Shown here piece after piece: positions 16,476-25,178 of a stretch of DNA of 64,000 bases. The notes beneath the pieces were generated by a model, which ran no database searches, was not told the origin of the DNA, and saw nothing but the letters and a program-made list of their open reading frames with translations. Location: assembly GCA_015548865.1 (NCBI GenBank), contig JADMXW010000015.1:62001-126000 (forward strand). Direction: 5' to 3'. Made by a program: the position numbers and the translations under genes. Within the stretch, counting starts at the first letter, position 1, and every line of letters starts with the position of its first letter. Origin of the DNA: Serratia marcescens (GTDB lineage: Bacteria > Pseudomonadota > Gammaproteobacteria > Enterobacterales > Enterobacteriaceae).

Positions 16476-17369
16476 CTAATCTGTTTTTTTGAAAGGAACG
16501 GGTATATCTAATGCGTTAATCAAATTTTTCTGCGTTCCTGTTTCAGCAGATAAGGTTGACTCATGCAGTACTCGCTGAGTAACCCCCAGCTTGTCTTTAC
16601 CAGAAAATAAAACTGTCATTTCGACATTATTTTTATAAAGTACTTCATTTTCGCCGTCACCCTCAATAGATACGTGGCTGACATCTATACCTGAATGTCC
16701 AAATATGATTGATAATTCTCCATTTTTTTCTCCACAATATAATTTGGCGGTTTTTAAATCACGCGATGTTGAAAGATATCCTGCATCACGAGCCGAACAG
16801 CCTTCTGCTACTTGAGAGAATATATCATTTCCTTTACTCCCTCGGTAAGTTTTCAATACGCTATCATTACGGGAATGCCTCTCAAAACTTGATGTTAACC
16901 CGCTATGTATCATTGCATCGCCTTTGCTTAACTCATTGCCTTTCCTTAATTTTTTATTCAGTGACTGGTACTCTCCATTCGTATAAAGCCCTAATGCCAG
17001 TGTTTCGCTATCTAAAAATCCCTTGGACGGGTAATCGAGATATTGTTCCGCATAGAGTCCGTAATGCTCAATTATTTCTTCTTTTAATTTTACATTGCTT
17101 TCTGTTTTTTTATGTTGATTCTGATTGCTGTAAGTTCTAATGTTAATAATTCTTTCGGCTAGTTTATTATATTTATCCATCCTTGTTATGGTAGCGGTGT
17201 TGTATATGGTGGTTTTTTTTAGATAAACATCGGGGGCTGACTGTTTTGCTGATAAAATGTTATTGGCAATATTAACGTGTCTTTTTTTTCGAGTTTTCTC
17301 TGCAATTTTAACTGTTGCGAGTGAACTGTTGAAAAAAGATGATTTTATATTTAATAAAATACCACTCAT
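16476..17369 (-). CDS. Mono-ADP-ribosyltransferase toxin / candidate type III effector
   Basis: A 297-residue, Lys/Asn-rich protein whose C-terminal half has the three marks of arginine-class (R-S-E) ADP-ribosyltransferases. These are Arg176 in TYRGSKG, the STS motif at 200-202 (GYLSTSRDLKTAKLY), and an ExE motif at 240-242 (GENEVLY). Such enzymes move ADP-ribose from NAD to a target Arg. About 100 N-terminal residues without a classical signal peptide or membrane segment could be a type III secretion and translocation region, as in HopU1-like plant effectors; that is inference. AAGGATA lies six bases before the ATG at 17369. The gene is visibly AT-rich against glyS and the aminotransferase, indicating transfer. 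No immunity gene is recognised beside it. Confidence 0.75.
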   Translation of the reverse strand: MSGILLNIKSSFFNSSLATVKIAEKTRKKRHVNIANNILSAKQSAPDVYLKKTTIYNTATITRMDKYNKLAERIINIRTYSNQNQHKKTESNVKLKEEIIEHYGLYAEQYLDYPSKGFLDSETLALGLYTNGEYQSLNKKLRKGNELSKGDAMIHSGLTSSFERHSRNDSVLKTYRGSKGNDIFSQVAEGCSARDAGYLSTSRDLKTAKLYCGEKNGELSIIFGHSGIDVSHVSIEGDGENEVLYKNNVEMTVLFSGKDKLGVTQRVLHESTLSAETGTQKNLINALDIPVPFKKTD

Positions 17370-17631
17370 AATTTTATCCTTAAGATTTTTTATTTCAATC
17401 AGGTAATGGACTGCAATTACATTGGGTTGTTTTTATGAAGGTAATCATATTTAAAAATGACATTATTTAAATTTATCACAAAAGTTAAGGATATATATTT
17501 TGTTCTATTTGACTCTTGGGGGAAATAATAGTTCCATGGATTATTTTATAAATTATATCAAGGTGATTAATGCATTTTATATCATGCAGTTATCTAAAGT
17601 ATCTGCATGGGGATTTTTTTGTAAGGTATGG

Positions 17632-17660
17632 CACCTGATTTTGCAGGTGCCGGCAGAAGA
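17632..17660. repeat. 29-bp direct repeat, right copy, in an AT-rich gap
   Basis: Second copy of the repeat at 15907-15935, 27 of 29 bases identical. The surrounding gap (17370-17817) is AT-rich and holds no convincing gene; it contains the upstream region of the ADP-ribosyltransferase gene and the right edge of the island. Confidence 0.7.
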
Positions 17661-17817
17661 GGTTTTTCTATGAAGATCGCGTGGAATTTTATTCACTCAT
17701 TGGTTCCTTTGAGAGGATAACTCGCGAAAAAATAACAGGATGAGTCAATGTGCACGCGCATTTACTGTGCTTATAAAGATATTCGCCCCGAATTTTAAGA
17801 TCTTCATTAGCAGCGCA

Positions 17818-19170
17818 CTACCTGTCTTCCTTCTCAAACGCTGTTTGCAGTGCCATCACCAGCGTATCGCAACCGGCTTTATCGATGGTTAACGGTGGCG
17901 CCAACACCAGTTTCGGTCCGACCGGACGCACCACCGCGCCGGCATCGCGTGCCGCTTCTGCAATACGAAATGCCAGACCGTTATCCGGCGCTAACGAGCG
18001 CTTGCTCGCTTTATCCTCCACCAGATCCAGTGCCAACATCAGCCCTTTGCCCCGTACGTTGCCCACGGAGCGGAAGCGTGATTCAAACGGCAGCAGTTGA
18101 CCGAGCAAATATTCCCCCTGATGCGAGGCATTGGCGGGCAGATTCTCCTGTTCCACAATATCCAGCACCGCAAGACCAGCGGCACAGGCTAATGGATGGC
18201 CGCCGTAGGTAAATCCCGTCATCAGTAACCCACGCGCATCGCGATTATCCAGATAGGCGGCCTCGATACGCTGATTCAGCACGGTAGCCGAAAGCGGCAC
18301 GTATCCGGCGGTGAGCGCTTTGGCAAACACCATGATGTCTGGTTTTACGCCCCAACCGCGTGAGCCAAACATCGCCCCGCTTCGGCCAAATCCGGTGACC
18401 ACTTCATCAGCGATCAGCAGCACGCCGTATTTATCACAGATCTCGCGCACCAACGGCCAGAAATTAGCCGGTGGCACAATCACGCCGCCTGCCCCCTGTA
18501 CTGGCTCTGCGATAAACGCTGCGACGGTATCCGGGCCGTAGTAAAGAATTTCACGTTCTAGCTGTTCGGCAACCAATTTCCCTAGCGTATCGGGATCGTC
18601 GCAGTTCCACGGGTTGCGATACAACCAGGGCGATTCGATCTGCGTGCAGCCTTCCAGCATTGGGCCATAGTTAAGACGATAAATCGGCAGGCCAGACACC
18701 GAGGTGCCGCCCATGTGTACGCCGTGATAGGCATTCTTCAGCGAGATAAAGCGCGTGCGTTGCGGCTTGCCTTGCAAAATCCAGTACTGGCGCGCCACCT
18801 TGAGGGCGGTTTCCACACCGTCAGAACCGCCCATGCCGTACAGAACCCGCCGCATATCTTCTTGCTGTGTCATCTGAATGAGGCGATTAGACAGCGCTTC
18901 TGCCATCGGGTGGCTGACGCCGTCAAACAGTTGGTAGTAAGCCAGTTCATCCATCTGTTTGGCGATGGCGGCTTTCACTTCCGGGCGATTATGGCCCACG
19001 TTTACGCACCACAGTCCGGCGAAGCCATCGAGCATTTTGCGCCCTTTATCATCCCAGATGTAAAGGCCGTCGCCTTTTACAATGCGCAGCGGTTCGCGTT
19101 CAGCCCAGTCATTCGGGTGTGCCATCGGATGCCAAAAACGGTAATCGGTGTGGTTATAGGGGGCTGTCAT
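17818..19170 (-). CDS. Class III aminotransferase (omega-transaminase, putrescine/beta-alanine:pyruvate type)
   Basis: A 450-residue PLP enzyme. The domain shows the N-terminal DGLYIWDDKGRKMLDGFAGL, the PLP-phosphate loop near GMGGSDGVETALK, the Asp of ADEVVTGFGRSG, the Schiff-base Lys in FAKALTAGYVPLSA, and TGFTYGGHPLACAAGLAVL. This resembles omega-transaminases such as SpuC that use pyruvate as acceptor and a terminal amine (putrescine, cadaverine, beta-alanine) as donor. The amine permease and an AraC regulator follow upstream on the same strand, so amine uptake and deamination is likely. The exact substrate is inferred. The C-terminus is complete. Confidence 0.9.
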   Translation of the reverse strand: MTAPYNHTDYRFWHPMAHPNDWAEREPLRIVKGDGLYIWDDKGRKMLDGFAGLWCVNVGHNRPEVKAAIAKQMDELAYYQLFDGVSHPMAEALSNRLIQMTQQEDMRRVLYGMGGSDGVETALKVARQYWILQGKPQRTRFISLKNAYHGVHMGGTSVSGLPIYRLNYGPMLEGCTQIESPWLYRNPWNCDDPDTLGKLVAEQLEREILYYGPDTVAAFIAEPVQGAGGVIVPPANFWPLVREICDKYGVLLIADEVVTGFGRSGAMFGSRGWGVKPDIMVFAKALTAGYVPLSATVLNQRIEAAYLDNRDARGLLMTGFTYGGHPLACAAGLAVLDIVEQENLPANASHQGEYLLGQLLPFESRFRSVGNVRGKGLMLALDLVEDKASKRSLAPDNGLAFRIAEAARDAGAVVRPVGPKLVLAPPLTIDKAGCDTLVMALQTAFEKEDR

Positions 19171-19242
19171 TATGTGTGCTCCGTGAAATGAATGACGGTT
19201 AGCCGTTGCTGCCTGAGCCGCAACGGACGAATCAGATTGGCG

Positions 19243-20712
19243 TTACAGGGTTTCAACTATCTGGCCGATGCGTGAGTAGCGCTCGGGGCTCAGTCGACGT
19301 AGAAAATGTGCACTCATAAATCCGGAAAACGCCACCATCAGCACCAGATAGGGCAGTGATGACACCACCGGAGAGGAGGAACCGCTCAGTACGTCGAGGT
19401 TATTGACCACCAGCGCTAACGTTGCCAGCATGCCGAGTGCGGAGAGGGCCGGAGCGATAAGGCGGCTCCAGCGTGATACCGGTAGAGAAGGATTACGCTG
19501 GAAGTAGGCGAGAACGGCGAGCGAGACGCTAAATTGCAGCACCAGAATCGACATGCTGCCCAAGGCGGAAGCCCAGGAGAACACGTTCGCCATCGGGTCT
19601 AACTGCGCCAGGGCGAACAGCGCGGTGGCACACAGCATAAACGCACCCTGCACCAGGCTGGCGATATAGGGTGTTTGATGCGTGCGGTGGGTTTTTGCCA
19701 TTTTCGACCACAGCAAGCCGTCGCGACTAATGGCAAACAGATAACGAGACAGCGTGTTATGGAACGCCTGTGTGGCCGCAAACAGGCTAGTGATCAACAA
19801 AACAGACATTACCTGAATGGCCCACGGACCAAGCACCTGTTCGGTGACGGTAAACACAAACATACCAGGATCTTTGGCGGCTAATTCGGCAACGTTAGCG
19901 GCACCTGCATATTGTACAAACGCCCAGCCTGAGAGGGCGAAAAAGCTGGTGATCAGTACCACGGCGAGCAGCGTGGCGCGTGGGATAATTTTGGCGGGTT
20001 GCCGGCACTCTTCCGAGTAGATGGCGGTCGCTTCAAAGCCGACGAAAGAGCAAATGGCGAAGATCATCGCAATGCCCACATCGCCATGAAACACGGTGGA
20101 GGGGGCGAATGCGCTGATATCAAAGTCTATGGGTTGGGTAACAATAGCGGCGTCAACCAGCAACACAATGCCCACTTCCATCAGCATCAATACGCCGAGC
20201 ACTTTGCCCCCCAGTTCCACTTTGGCAATGCCAAGTGTCACCACTGCCGCTTGCATCAGCAGTGAGAATAGCCACCAGGGCGCCGCGATGCCGGTATGCA
20301 TCTGCACGAACTGAGCAAAGAAGAAACCAAACATGGCAGTGACGGCGAGCTGAATGGCGGTGTAGGCCAACAGTGCGATGCCGAGCCCTGCGATGCCACT
20401 ATGGGTGCCAAGGCCTTGTGCAATATAGGCATAAAAAGCCCCGGCATTCACCACATAACGGCTCATGGCGATAAAGCCAAAACTGAAAATAAGCAGCAGG
20501 GCACCCGCCAGGACATAAACACCGGGTATGCCGGCCCCGTTGCCTGCCATAAAGGCAACGGGCAGGCCACCGACGACGCCGGTTAAGGGCGATGCGGCGG
20601 CAATAACAAAAAAGATGATCGACCAAAGGCCAAGACTGCCTTTCTGGAGTTGGTTCCCCTGCGGCAATGCCGTCTGGGAGAGCGTGTGCGCTGTTATTGA
20701 TTGCTGTGCCAT
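19243..20712 (-). CDS. APC-family amino acid/polyamine permease
   Basis: A 489-residue inner-membrane protein with about twelve hydrophobic segments. It begins with a polar tail and LQKGSLGLWSIIFFVIAAAS, and continues with LPVAFMAGNGAGIPGVYVL, FSFGFIAMSRYVVNAGAFYA, FEATAIYSEECRQPAKIIPR and ATQAFHNTLSRYLFAISRDG. These are typical of amino-acid/amine APC permeases. I chose the ATG at 20712 with AGGGGA upstream; a longer frame from 20787 would run into the palindrome of the upstream gap. It lies between the aminotransferase (72 bp apart) and the AraC-type gene, forming one catabolic unit. Confidence 0.92.
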   Translation of the reverse strand: MAQQSITAHTLSQTALPQGNQLQKGSLGLWSIIFFVIAAASPLTGVVGGLPVAFMAGNGAGIPGVYVLAGALLLIFSFGFIAMSRYVVNAGAFYAYIAQGLGTHSGIAGLGIALLAYTAIQLAVTAMFGFFFAQFVQMHTGIAAPWWLFSLLMQAAVVTLGIAKVELGGKVLGVLMLMEVGIVLLVDAAIVTQPIDFDISAFAPSTVFHGDVGIAMIFAICSFVGFEATAIYSEECRQPAKIIPRATLLAVVLITSFFALSGWAFVQYAGAANVAELAAKDPGMFVFTVTEQVLGPWAIQVMSVLLITSLFAATQAFHNTLSRYLFAISRDGLLWSKMAKTHRTHQTPYIASLVQGAFMLCATALFALAQLDPMANVFSWASALGSMSILVLQFSVSLAVLAYFQRNPSLPVSRWSRLIAPALSALGMLATLALVVNNLDVLSGSSSPVVSSLPYLVLMVAFSGFMSAHFLRRLSPERYSRIGQIVETL

Positions 20713-20789
20713 GTTCCGTTCCCCTACGTGATGGTTCATGGTCAGTCTATAAAGGGCACTGGCGGGTGCGGTATCAAAATCTGGCAAAC

Positions 20790-20819
20790 CTGAATGTGAC
20801 GAATAATCATCACATTCAG
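20790..20819 (-). promoter_or_regulatory. Perfect 10-bp palindrome upstream of the permease gene
   Basis: The arms CTGAATGTGA and TCACATTCAG are separated by ten AT-rich bases. The right arm includes the stop codon of the AraC-family gene. It lies about 80 bp before the permease start. It could be an operator, since the N10 gap is too long for a CRP site, or an mRNA hairpin separating the two genes. Confidence 0.45.
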
Positions 20820-21778
20820 ATCAAATGGTGGACTGCTCGCCGCGTGTGAGAGGGCAGTTCACCAAACAGGCGTTTGTAGTCGGCGGTAAACTGAGATAGA
20901 TGCCAGAAACCCCACTTTGAAGCGATTTCACTGATTTGTGCGTACTCCCCTTCCATCACCAGCATGCGTTTCACGCCGTTGAGTCGCATGTTTTTTAGGA
21001 ATACCGCTGGGCTCTGGCCCGTGACCGTTTCAAAACAGTTTTGCAGGGTGCGACGCGAGGTATGAGTCAGTTGGCATAGCTCATCCATCGTCAGTGGCTG
21101 ATCTCGATGGGCGATCAGTGCGTCCTGTGCTTTGGTGACTACGCGTTGTGCCTTTTGCAGGGAAGGGCGTACGCTGATGGTCTGCGTACCTACGGCGGTG
21201 AAAAAGGCGAAAGCAAGCTCGCGGATATCGCTGAGAAATTGCAGCCTCGCCTGCCGTTGCGCAAATTGCAGCGGATGTTCCATCACGCTGTGCAACATGG
21301 CTAGAATGTGTTCGCGCAGTCGGTCGGCAAGGAGATCGTGATGGATTGCGTAGACCCGGTGCGGCAGTTCATCGGTGATATCCGATAACAGTGTCAAGGG
21401 AATGCTCAATACCAGTAGCGAAGAGGTTTCCGGTGTTTGCAGCATCAACTCTCCGCCGTCGTAGGACCAGGTAATGTCCTGCGGTGTAAGGCTGTTTCCC
21501 ATCCAGCGCGCTTCTCCCGACAGCGCATTAAATACCCCGAGGCAGAGCGTGCCTGTTCGCCCTTGGCCGCGTTGAAACACTGACTGTGATAGTTGCTCTT
21601 GGTAGAACTGTACGCCGTCCAGCCAGGCTTCTTTGAGGCTGCCTTCAAATCGCCCGTGAGAGATTTGGTCATAGCGTAATGCCCAATCTGTCAGCAACTG
21701 GCTGTGTTGCGCCAGTTCCTGAATGCGTGATGCGCAACGAAAACCATTTTGTTCACCAAGATGAAGTACGGGTGTCAT
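20816..21778 (-). CDS. AraC-family transcriptional regulator, EutR-like
   Basis: A 320-residue regulator. About 200 N-terminal residues form a sensor domain resembling EutR. Residues about 215-315 hold two helix-turn-helix units (LTMDELCQLTHTSRRTLQNC and AQISEIASKWGFWHLSQFTA, then YKRLFGELPS). RTLQNCF and WGFWHLSQF are especially EutR-like. EutR responds to ethanolamine and cobalamin; here the neighbours are an amine aminotransferase and permease, so an amine effector is a reasonable inference. The ATG at 21778 follows AGGAAAG. The gene lies upstream on the same strand as the genes it probably activates. Confidence 0.87.
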   Translation of the reverse strand: MTPVLHLGEQNGFRCASRIQELAQHSQLLTDWALRYDQISHGRFEGSLKEAWLDGVQFYQEQLSQSVFQRGQGRTGTLCLGVFNALSGEARWMGNSLTPQDITWSYDGGELMLQTPETSSLLVLSIPLTLLSDITDELPHRVYAIHHDLLADRLREHILAMLHSVMEHPLQFAQRQARLQFLSDIRELAFAFFTAVGTQTISVRPSLQKAQRVVTKAQDALIAHRDQPLTMDELCQLTHTSRRTLQNCFETVTGQSPAVFLKNMRLNGVKRMLVMEGEYAQISEIASKWGFWHLSQFTADYKRLFGELPSHTRRAVHHLI

Positions 21779-22149
21779 CGTCTGTCTTTCCTGCGTCGTG
21801 ATGGGATATACCCAACACGCAAGAATCACGCCAGCGCAATAGCAAAAAATGGCAGATTTTATGTCTGTATTTATAGCCTGTAAGTGATGTTTTTGCTGAG
21901 TATTGTCGTAAAACAGGCGGAAATAGAGTGATTCCTGCCATAGTCGCGTTTTGCGCTGTTGTGTTGCACCGTTATGGGATTATTGCTCAATTTTGCAGCA
22001 AAACGTTGTTAGTAAACTATCGCATCTTGAGTGTCCCTGCGGCTTGGCAGAAAAACGAGGATATCGCGCTGATTCGACTATGCTTAGGGGTAAGGCGGCG
22101 CAATATGGCCGCTTCTTCACCGGATAAAACGTGCGATAAGGAGTATGGC

Positions 22150-22872
22150 ATGACGATAACAATGGGGTGGCGCTTGCGCTGGCTATTGCCGGTGCTGGCG
22201 CTGGGTATGGTGTTCCAATTGGCGGCCTGTGGTGATAGCGAAGCGGATCAGCGCAAGGCCTTTATTACGCTATTGCAAAGTGTGCCATCACAACCGGGTA
22301 GCGCGCCGCCGACCTTAAGTGAAGAGCAGAAAAAGCGTCTTGGTCCTTTTGCCAATGATTACGCCATTTTAACCACCTTTTCCCAGCAGTTACGGCAAAG
22401 CATGGCGGTAAGCCTGAAGCCCTTATTGGAGCATGTGTCTCAGATTCGTGTTCCGCAAGATTATCTGACCCAACGTGACGGCGTGCGCAGTACTGTCGGG
22501 GCGATAAACCTGTTGGGGCAACAGGTGCAGACGGCAAAAACTCAAGCTGATTCAGCCCGGCGTAACCTGAGTCAACCGCAAGAGATTCAAGTGCTGTATG
22601 AGCGCGTGTATTCCCTGGTGGTGGTACAACCCGCTGTGGCAGTAGGAAACGTGGTGCCAGCCGCAGCCACGCTGGCTCAGCAGTTGGCTCAGGTGGGCGA
22701 CTTCCTCCAGGCTCAGGGTAAGCAGGCCACTTTTGTAGGTAATCAAGTGCAATTTGAAACAGCGCAGCAGGCCGCGCGTTACAACGCGCTGATTACGCCA
22801 TTGGCTACGCAGCAGCGTGATTTGATGAATGGATTGCAGCCGCTTTTGCCCTTGTTGCAACCATCGCTATGA
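22150..22872 (+). CDS. yiaF: DUF3053 lipoprotein YiaF
   Basis: A 241-residue lipoprotein with a signal peptide ending in the lipobox LAAC (WLLPVLALGMVFQLAACGDS). The mature part contains EADQRKAFITLLQ, PFANDYAILTTFSQQL, IRVPQDYLTQRDGVR and QQAARYNALITPL, all paralleled in E. coli YiaF. The function is unknown; helical segments with many Gln suggest a periplasmic coiled region. AAGGAG lies 7 bases before the ATG at 22150. The frame stays open for 74 codons upstream, but that part lacks homology and is not included. Confidence 0.88.
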   Translation: MTITMGWRLRWLLPVLALGMVFQLAACGDSEADQRKAFITLLQSVPSQPGSAPPTLSEEQKKRLGPFANDYAILTTFSQQLRQSMAVSLKPLLEHVSQIRVPQDYLTQRDGVRSTVGAINLLGQQVQTAKTQADSARRNLSQPQEIQVLYERVYSLVVVQPAVAVGNVVPAAATLAQQLAQVGDFLQAQGKQATFVGNQVQFETAQQAARYNALITPLATQQRDLMNGLQPLLPLLQPSL

Positions 22873-22901
22873 GGCAATAACGCGAGGTAGTGATAATATT
22901 T

Positions 22902-23079
22902 AGTGATTTGAGTCACATAATTAAAACAAAATCACGGCGTTGTAATGTGATTAAAGTCACATTGTTCTGCCGTGAAAGCGGAAGATGATGCGTCGAATTG
23001 GCCGTATTCGATGATTTTATGTGAAGCTAGTCACTAAAATGTAGCAGCGATGTGGGGATTATGTGTGATGTTTGTCACA
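22902..23079 (+). promoter_or_regulatory. Cluster of four CRP-type sites upstream of mtlA
   Basis: Four TGTGA-N6-TCACA-type dyads are visible: 22902-22917 (one mismatch), 22946-22961 (perfect), 23020-23035 (one mismatch) and 23064-23079 (perfect). The E. coli mtl promoter is known for an unusual array of five CRP sites, and this 342-bp gap preserves that design. MtlR is expected to repress here, but no site could be assigned to it. Confidence 0.85.
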
Positions 23080-23214
23080 TGTGGCCGTGAGGTTGCGGTA
23101 TTAAACCGACGTGCTAGAGTCCGCACGATCTCTACCGACGGAAGGCAGTCACACCGTCTCACGATAATGACCACACGCGCTAGCGATCGCGCGTTTGAAT
23201 AGGGGTGTGTTTTT

Positions 23215-25116
23215 ATGCTCACAGCAGATACTAAGGTCAAAGTTCAGAATTTTGGCCGCTTCCTGAGCAACATGGTAATGCCCAATATCGGGGCGTTTAT
23301 CGCTTGGGGCCTGATTACCATGTTGTTCATCCCAACCGGTTGGTTGCCGAGTGCGACGCTTGCCAAGCTGGTGGGGCCGATGATCACCTATCTGCTGCCG
23401 CTGCTTATCGGTTATACCGGTGGCCGTTTGGTCGCGGGCGATCGCGGCGGTGTGGTCGGTGCCATCACCACGATGGGGGTAATCGTTGGTGTTGATATGC
23501 CGATGTTCCTCGGCGCGATGATTGTTGGCCCGTTGGGTGGATGGACCATTAAACGCTTTGACCGCATTGTTGATGGCAAGATCAAAAGCGGTTTTGAAAT
23601 GCTGGTGAACAACTTCTCTGCCGGTATCATTGGCATGTTGTTGGCTATTCTGGCGTTTTTGGCGATTGGCCCGTTGGTGGAGTTTTTATCTAAAGGTCTG
23701 GCTGCGGGCGTAGATCTGATGGTGCAGAATAACCTGCTGCCGCTCACCTCGATCTTTGTTGAACCCGCAAAAATCCTGTTCCTGAACAACGCCATCAACC
23801 ACGGTATCTTCTCGCCGCTGGGTATCCAGCAGGCGACGGAAGCAGGCAAATCTATTTTCTTCCTGATTGAAGCCAACCCCGGTCCGGGGATGGGTGTGCT
23901 GATGGCGTACATGTTCTTTGGTCGCGGTAATGCCAAAGTGTCCGCACCGGGCGCGGCCATCATCCACTTTCTGGGGGGTATCCACGAAATCTATTTCCCG
24001 TATGTGCTGATGAACCCGCGCCTGCTGATTGCGGTGATTCTGGGCGGCATGACTGGGGTGTTCACGCTGACCTTGTTGGGCGGTGGTCTGGCTGCTCCGG
24101 CTTCTCCAGGCTCTATTCTGGCGGTGCTGGCAATGACACCGAAGGGGGCCTATTTTGCCAATATCGTGGCGATTGCAGCCGCGTTTGCCGTCTCTTTTGT
24201 GCTGTCAGCCATCTTGCTGAAAAGCACTAAGGTAAAAGAAGGGGACGATCTGGATGAAGCCACACGCCGTGTACAAGAAATGAAAGCGGCCTCCAAAGGC
24301 GGTTCAGCTCCAACCGGCATCAGCGGTGATTTGAGCACCGTGCGCAAAATCATTGTGGCCTGTGATGCAGGCATGGGGTCCAGCGCCATGGGGGCAGGTG
24401 TCTTGCGCAAGAAAGTGCAAGATGCTGGACTGACGCAAATATCGGTGACGAACAGTGCCATCAACAGTTTGCCTGAGGATGTCGATCTGGTGATTACGCA
24501 CCGTGATTTGACCGAACGAGCGATGCGCCATGCGCCGCAAGCGCAGCATATCTCGCTGACCAATTTCCTCGACAGCCAGTTATACAGCGATCTGGTAGGG
24601 CGTTTGGCCGCCGTTCAGCCCGCGGGGGGCAGCGCTGCCGCCGCACCGGTGGCCGAGCCAGAAGCCGCAACCTTGTTCCAACTCGGGGCCGCTAACGTGT
24701 TCCTGAACTTGCAGGCGAGCGATAAAGAGCAGGCGATTCGCTTTGCCGGTGAGCAACTGGTTAAAGGTGGCTATGTTGAGCCGGAATATGTGGATGCGAT
24801 GCTGGCGCGTGAAAAGCTGACCTCAACGTATCTGGGCGAATCTATCGCCGTGCCGCACGGCACCATTGAAGCTAAAGATCGCGTGCTGAAAACCGGTATC
24901 GTTTTCTGCCAATATCCGCAAGGGGTTCGCTTCGGTGATGATGCAGATGATGTTGCTAAACTGGTGATCGGTATCGCGGCGCGTAATAACGAACATATTG
25001 CGGTGATCACCCGTCTGACCAATGCACTGGACGATGACGCCGTGATTGCCCGTTTGGCGCAGACCCAGGATGTGCAGGACGTGCTAGATCTGCTCTCCGA
25101 GAAAAAGAGTGCCTGA
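23215..25116 (+). CDS. mtlA: PTS mannitol transporter, EIICBA (mannitol permease)
   Basis: A 633-residue fused permease that imports and phosphorylates D-mannitol to mannitol-1-phosphate. The EIIC membrane domain covers about residues 1-340 (FGRFLSNMVMPNIGAFIAWG, GGIHEIYFPYVLMNPRLL). The EIIB domain has its phospho-Cys at about residue 383 (IIVACDAGMGSSAMGAG). The EIIA domain has its phospho-His at about 548 (SIAVPHGTIEAKDRVL). An Ala/Pro-rich linker joins B and A (about 465-485). It is the first gene of mtlADR. Four CRP-type sites lie upstream and an intrinsic terminator follows. Confidence 0.98.
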   Translation: MLTADTKVKVQNFGRFLSNMVMPNIGAFIAWGLITMLFIPTGWLPSATLAKLVGPMITYLLPLLIGYTGGRLVAGDRGGVVGAITTMGVIVGVDMPMFLGAMIVGPLGGWTIKRFDRIVDGKIKSGFEMLVNNFSAGIIGMLLAILAFLAIGPLVEFLSKGLAAGVDLMVQNNLLPLTSIFVEPAKILFLNNAINHGIFSPLGIQQATEAGKSIFFLIEANPGPGMGVLMAYMFFGRGNAKVSAPGAAIIHFLGGIHEIYFPYVLMNPRLLIAVILGGMTGVFTLTLLGGGLAAPASPGSILAVLAMTPKGAYFANIVAIAAAFAVSFVLSAILLKSTKVKEGDDLDEATRRVQEMKAASKGGSAPTGISGDLSTVRKIIVACDAGMGSSAMGAGVLRKKVQDAGLTQISVTNSAINSLPEDVDLVITHRDLTERAMRHAPQAQHISLTNFLDSQLYSDLVGRLAAVQPAGGSAAAAPVAEPEAATLFQLGAANVFLNLQASDKEQAIRFAGEQLVKGGYVEPEYVDAMLAREKLTSTYLGESIAVPHGTIEAKDRVLKTGIVFCQYPQGVRFGDDADDVAKLVIGIAARNNEHIAVITRLTNALDDDAVIARLAQTQDVQDVLDLLSEKKSA

Positions 25117-25128
25117 TTTATCGGCAGC

Positions 25129-25154
25129 GCCGCCTTCGGGCGGCCTCTTTTTTT
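25129..25154 (+). terminator. Intrinsic terminator between mtlA and mtlD
   Basis: GCCGCC-TTCG-GGCGGC followed by CTC and seven T, 13 bases after the mtlA stop. It would let mtlA be expressed above mtlD and mtlR. Confidence 0.85.
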
Positions 25155-25178
25155 GCCATTGCTTTTAAAGGTTAACGC

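Noticed and set aside
20790-20819. CRP site in the palindrome before the permease gene
   Set aside because: The TGTGA and TCACA halves are ten bases apart, not six, so CRP would not fit; I keep it only as an unassigned dyad.
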